This document shows positions 5,667-6,551 of a stretch of DNA of 6,551 bases, one piece after another. This DNA comes from Rhodobacterales bacterium (GTDB lineage: Bacteria > Pseudomonadota > Alphaproteobacteria > Rhodobacterales > Rhodobacteraceae). The position numbers and the translations under genes are program-made. Numbering within the stretch: the first letter of the stretch is position 1; each line of letters starts with the position of its first letter. The notes under the pieces are model-generated. The model did not search any database. It was not told the DNA's origin and saw only the letters and a program-made list of their open reading frames with translations. The stretch covers positions 1 through 6,551 of the forward strand of contig JAAFHS010000153.1 in NCBI GenBank assembly GCA_013298485.1, in the 5' to 3' direction.

Positions 5667-6551
5667 CGCCGCCCGAACAGCCGTTCGATATCGTGCAGTT
5701 TCAGCTCCACATATGTGGGCCGCCCGTGGTTGCACTGGCCCGAATGCGGCGTCGCCTCCATCTCGCGCAGCAGGGCGTTCATTTCCTCGGCCCGCATCTG
5801 GCGGCCTGACCGGACAGATCCATGGCAGGCCATCCGCGACAGGATCGCGTCAATCCGGGCGCGAATGGTGGTCGTGTCGCCCACGCTCAACTCATCCAGA
5901 ACATCGCGGATCAGGGCGGTGGCGCTGACGGTGCCCAGGATCGCCGGCGTTTCGCGCACGGCGATGGCCGCGCCACCAAAGGCTTCGATGGTCAGGCCCA
6001 GGGGCGCAAGCTCGGGCGCGGCATCCAGGATGCGCGCGGCGTCCGTGGGCGAAAGTTCAACGATTTCCGGGATCAGCAGCGCCTGCGCCGCAATCCCCGC
6101 ACCATCCATCTGTGCCTTGAGGCGTTCATAGACCAGCCGTTCGTGGGCGGCGTGCTGATCGACGATCACGACGCCCGTGGCGGTCTGCGCGATGATGTAG
6201 TTTTCATGCACCTGCGCGCGCGCAGCCCCCAAAGGCCCGTCTGACACCTCTTGCGGCACCTCAAACCGGGCCGAAGGTTCCTCGGCGAAACCCGGTGCCT
6301 GAAACGCCATGGCGCGGGCAAGGGCGGGTTGGGTGGCCCGGTCCATCTGATAGATGCGCGGCTCTGGCCGGAAGGCCGCGAGCGTCGCACCCGCCACGGT
6401 GGAAGATGTGCGCTGCGCAGCGCCAAGCAACGCCGCCTTCAGCCCCCCCACGATCAGGCCGCGCACGACATCCGGTTCGCGGAACCGCACTTCGGATTTC
6501 GCCGGATGCACGTTCACATCGACGCGGGTCGGATCGACCATCAGGTTCAGC
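5663..6551 (-). CDS. mutL: DNA mismatch repair protein MutL, C-terminal half (5' end beyond window)
   Basis: MutL couples mismatch recognition by MutS to strand incision and excision. About 295 residues are visible and the frame is open at the window edge, so the N-terminal ATPase motifs lie outside. The first visible part ends the N-terminal domain with the conserved VDVNVHPAKSEVRF (minus strand, about 6523-6482). A variable linker follows, and then the C-terminal dimerisation and endonuclease domain. That domain carries the metal-binding DQHAAHERLVYE motif (about 6160-6125), matching DQHAxxExxxxE of nicking MutL proteins. It also has ACHGSVRSG (about 5827-5801), CNHGRP (about 5734-5717) and a terminal FGRR. 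It is therefore the nuclease type expected in bacteria without MutH, rather than the E. coli type. The stop overlaps the rmuC start by four bases. No frameshift is seen. Confidence 0.96.
   Translation of the reverse strand, partial: LNLMVDPTRVDVNVHPAKSEVRFREPDVVRGLIVGGLKAALLGAAQRTSSTVAGATLAAFRPEPRIYQMDRATQPALARAMAFQAPGFAEEPSARFEVPQEVSDGPLGAARAQVHENYIIAQTATGVVIVDQHAAHERLVYERLKAQMDGAGIAAQALLIPEIVELSPTDAARILDAAPELAPLGLTIEAFGGAAIAVRETPAILGTVSATALIRDVLDELSVGDTTTIRARIDAILSRMACHGSVRSGRQMRAEEMNALLREMEATPHSGQCNHGRPTYVELKLHDIERLFGRR

Noticed and set aside
5667..5735. Upstream extension of rmuC to an ATG at 5735.
   Set aside because: It would place 23 polar residues before the membrane segment and overlap mutL by 73 bases, whereas the ATG at 5666 gives a standard ATGA overlap and the usual RmuC N-terminus.

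Overview
The window is GC-rich alphaproteobacterial DNA, very probably from the Rhodobacteraceae (the Rhodobacter/Roseobacter group). The evidence is the rpoE-chrR pair, whose proteins align with remembered Rhodobacter sphaeroides sequences with the same residue numbering. It is also supported by a divergent cluster like the one next to rpoE in that species, and by alphaproteobacterial-type MutL and RmuC. It is chromosomal and densely packed. I saw no insertion sequence, phage gene, tRNA, rRNA or CRISPR array.

Left block, minus strand, 1-2557: three tightly coupled genes read right to left. They encode an FAD-dependent oxidoreductase (COG2907-like), a DUF1365 protein and an MFS/GPH-type transporter cut by the window edge. 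Start and stop codons overlap at both junctions (ATGA at 1265-1268, TGATG at 517-521). In R. sphaeroides the equivalent cluster beside rpoE belongs to the singlet-oxygen regulon and is linked to membrane lipid modification, including furan fatty acids, and to ChrR turnover.

Centre, 2558-2810: the divergent control region. It carries two opposed promoters of the same form, TGATCC, 16 bases, then CGTA. One drives the left block and the other drives rpoE. This matches the known preference of ECF11-type RpoE, so the sigma factor probably activates both itself and the lipid operon.

Right of centre, plus strand, 2811-4012: rpoE (ECF sigma factor) followed 14 bases later by chrR (its cupin-type anti-sigma factor). 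The standout observation is that this ChrR keeps its C-terminal cupin metal site intact (H141, H143, E147, H177). It has nonetheless lost three of the four zinc ligands known in the N-terminal anti-sigma domain: position 6 is Gln, 35 is Ser and 38 is Ala, and only H31 remains.

Right block, minus strand, 4009-6551: mutL (5' end outside the window), rmuC and a hutD-family gene. They are chained by ATGA and TGATG overlaps into one DNA-repair-led operon that converges on chrR. The chrR and hutD stop codons overlap by four bases, with no terminator visible between them.

As a whole, the window shows a photo-oxidative stress switch (sensor anti-sigma, sigma, lipid-remodelling targets) beside a housekeeping mismatch-repair and recombination operon.
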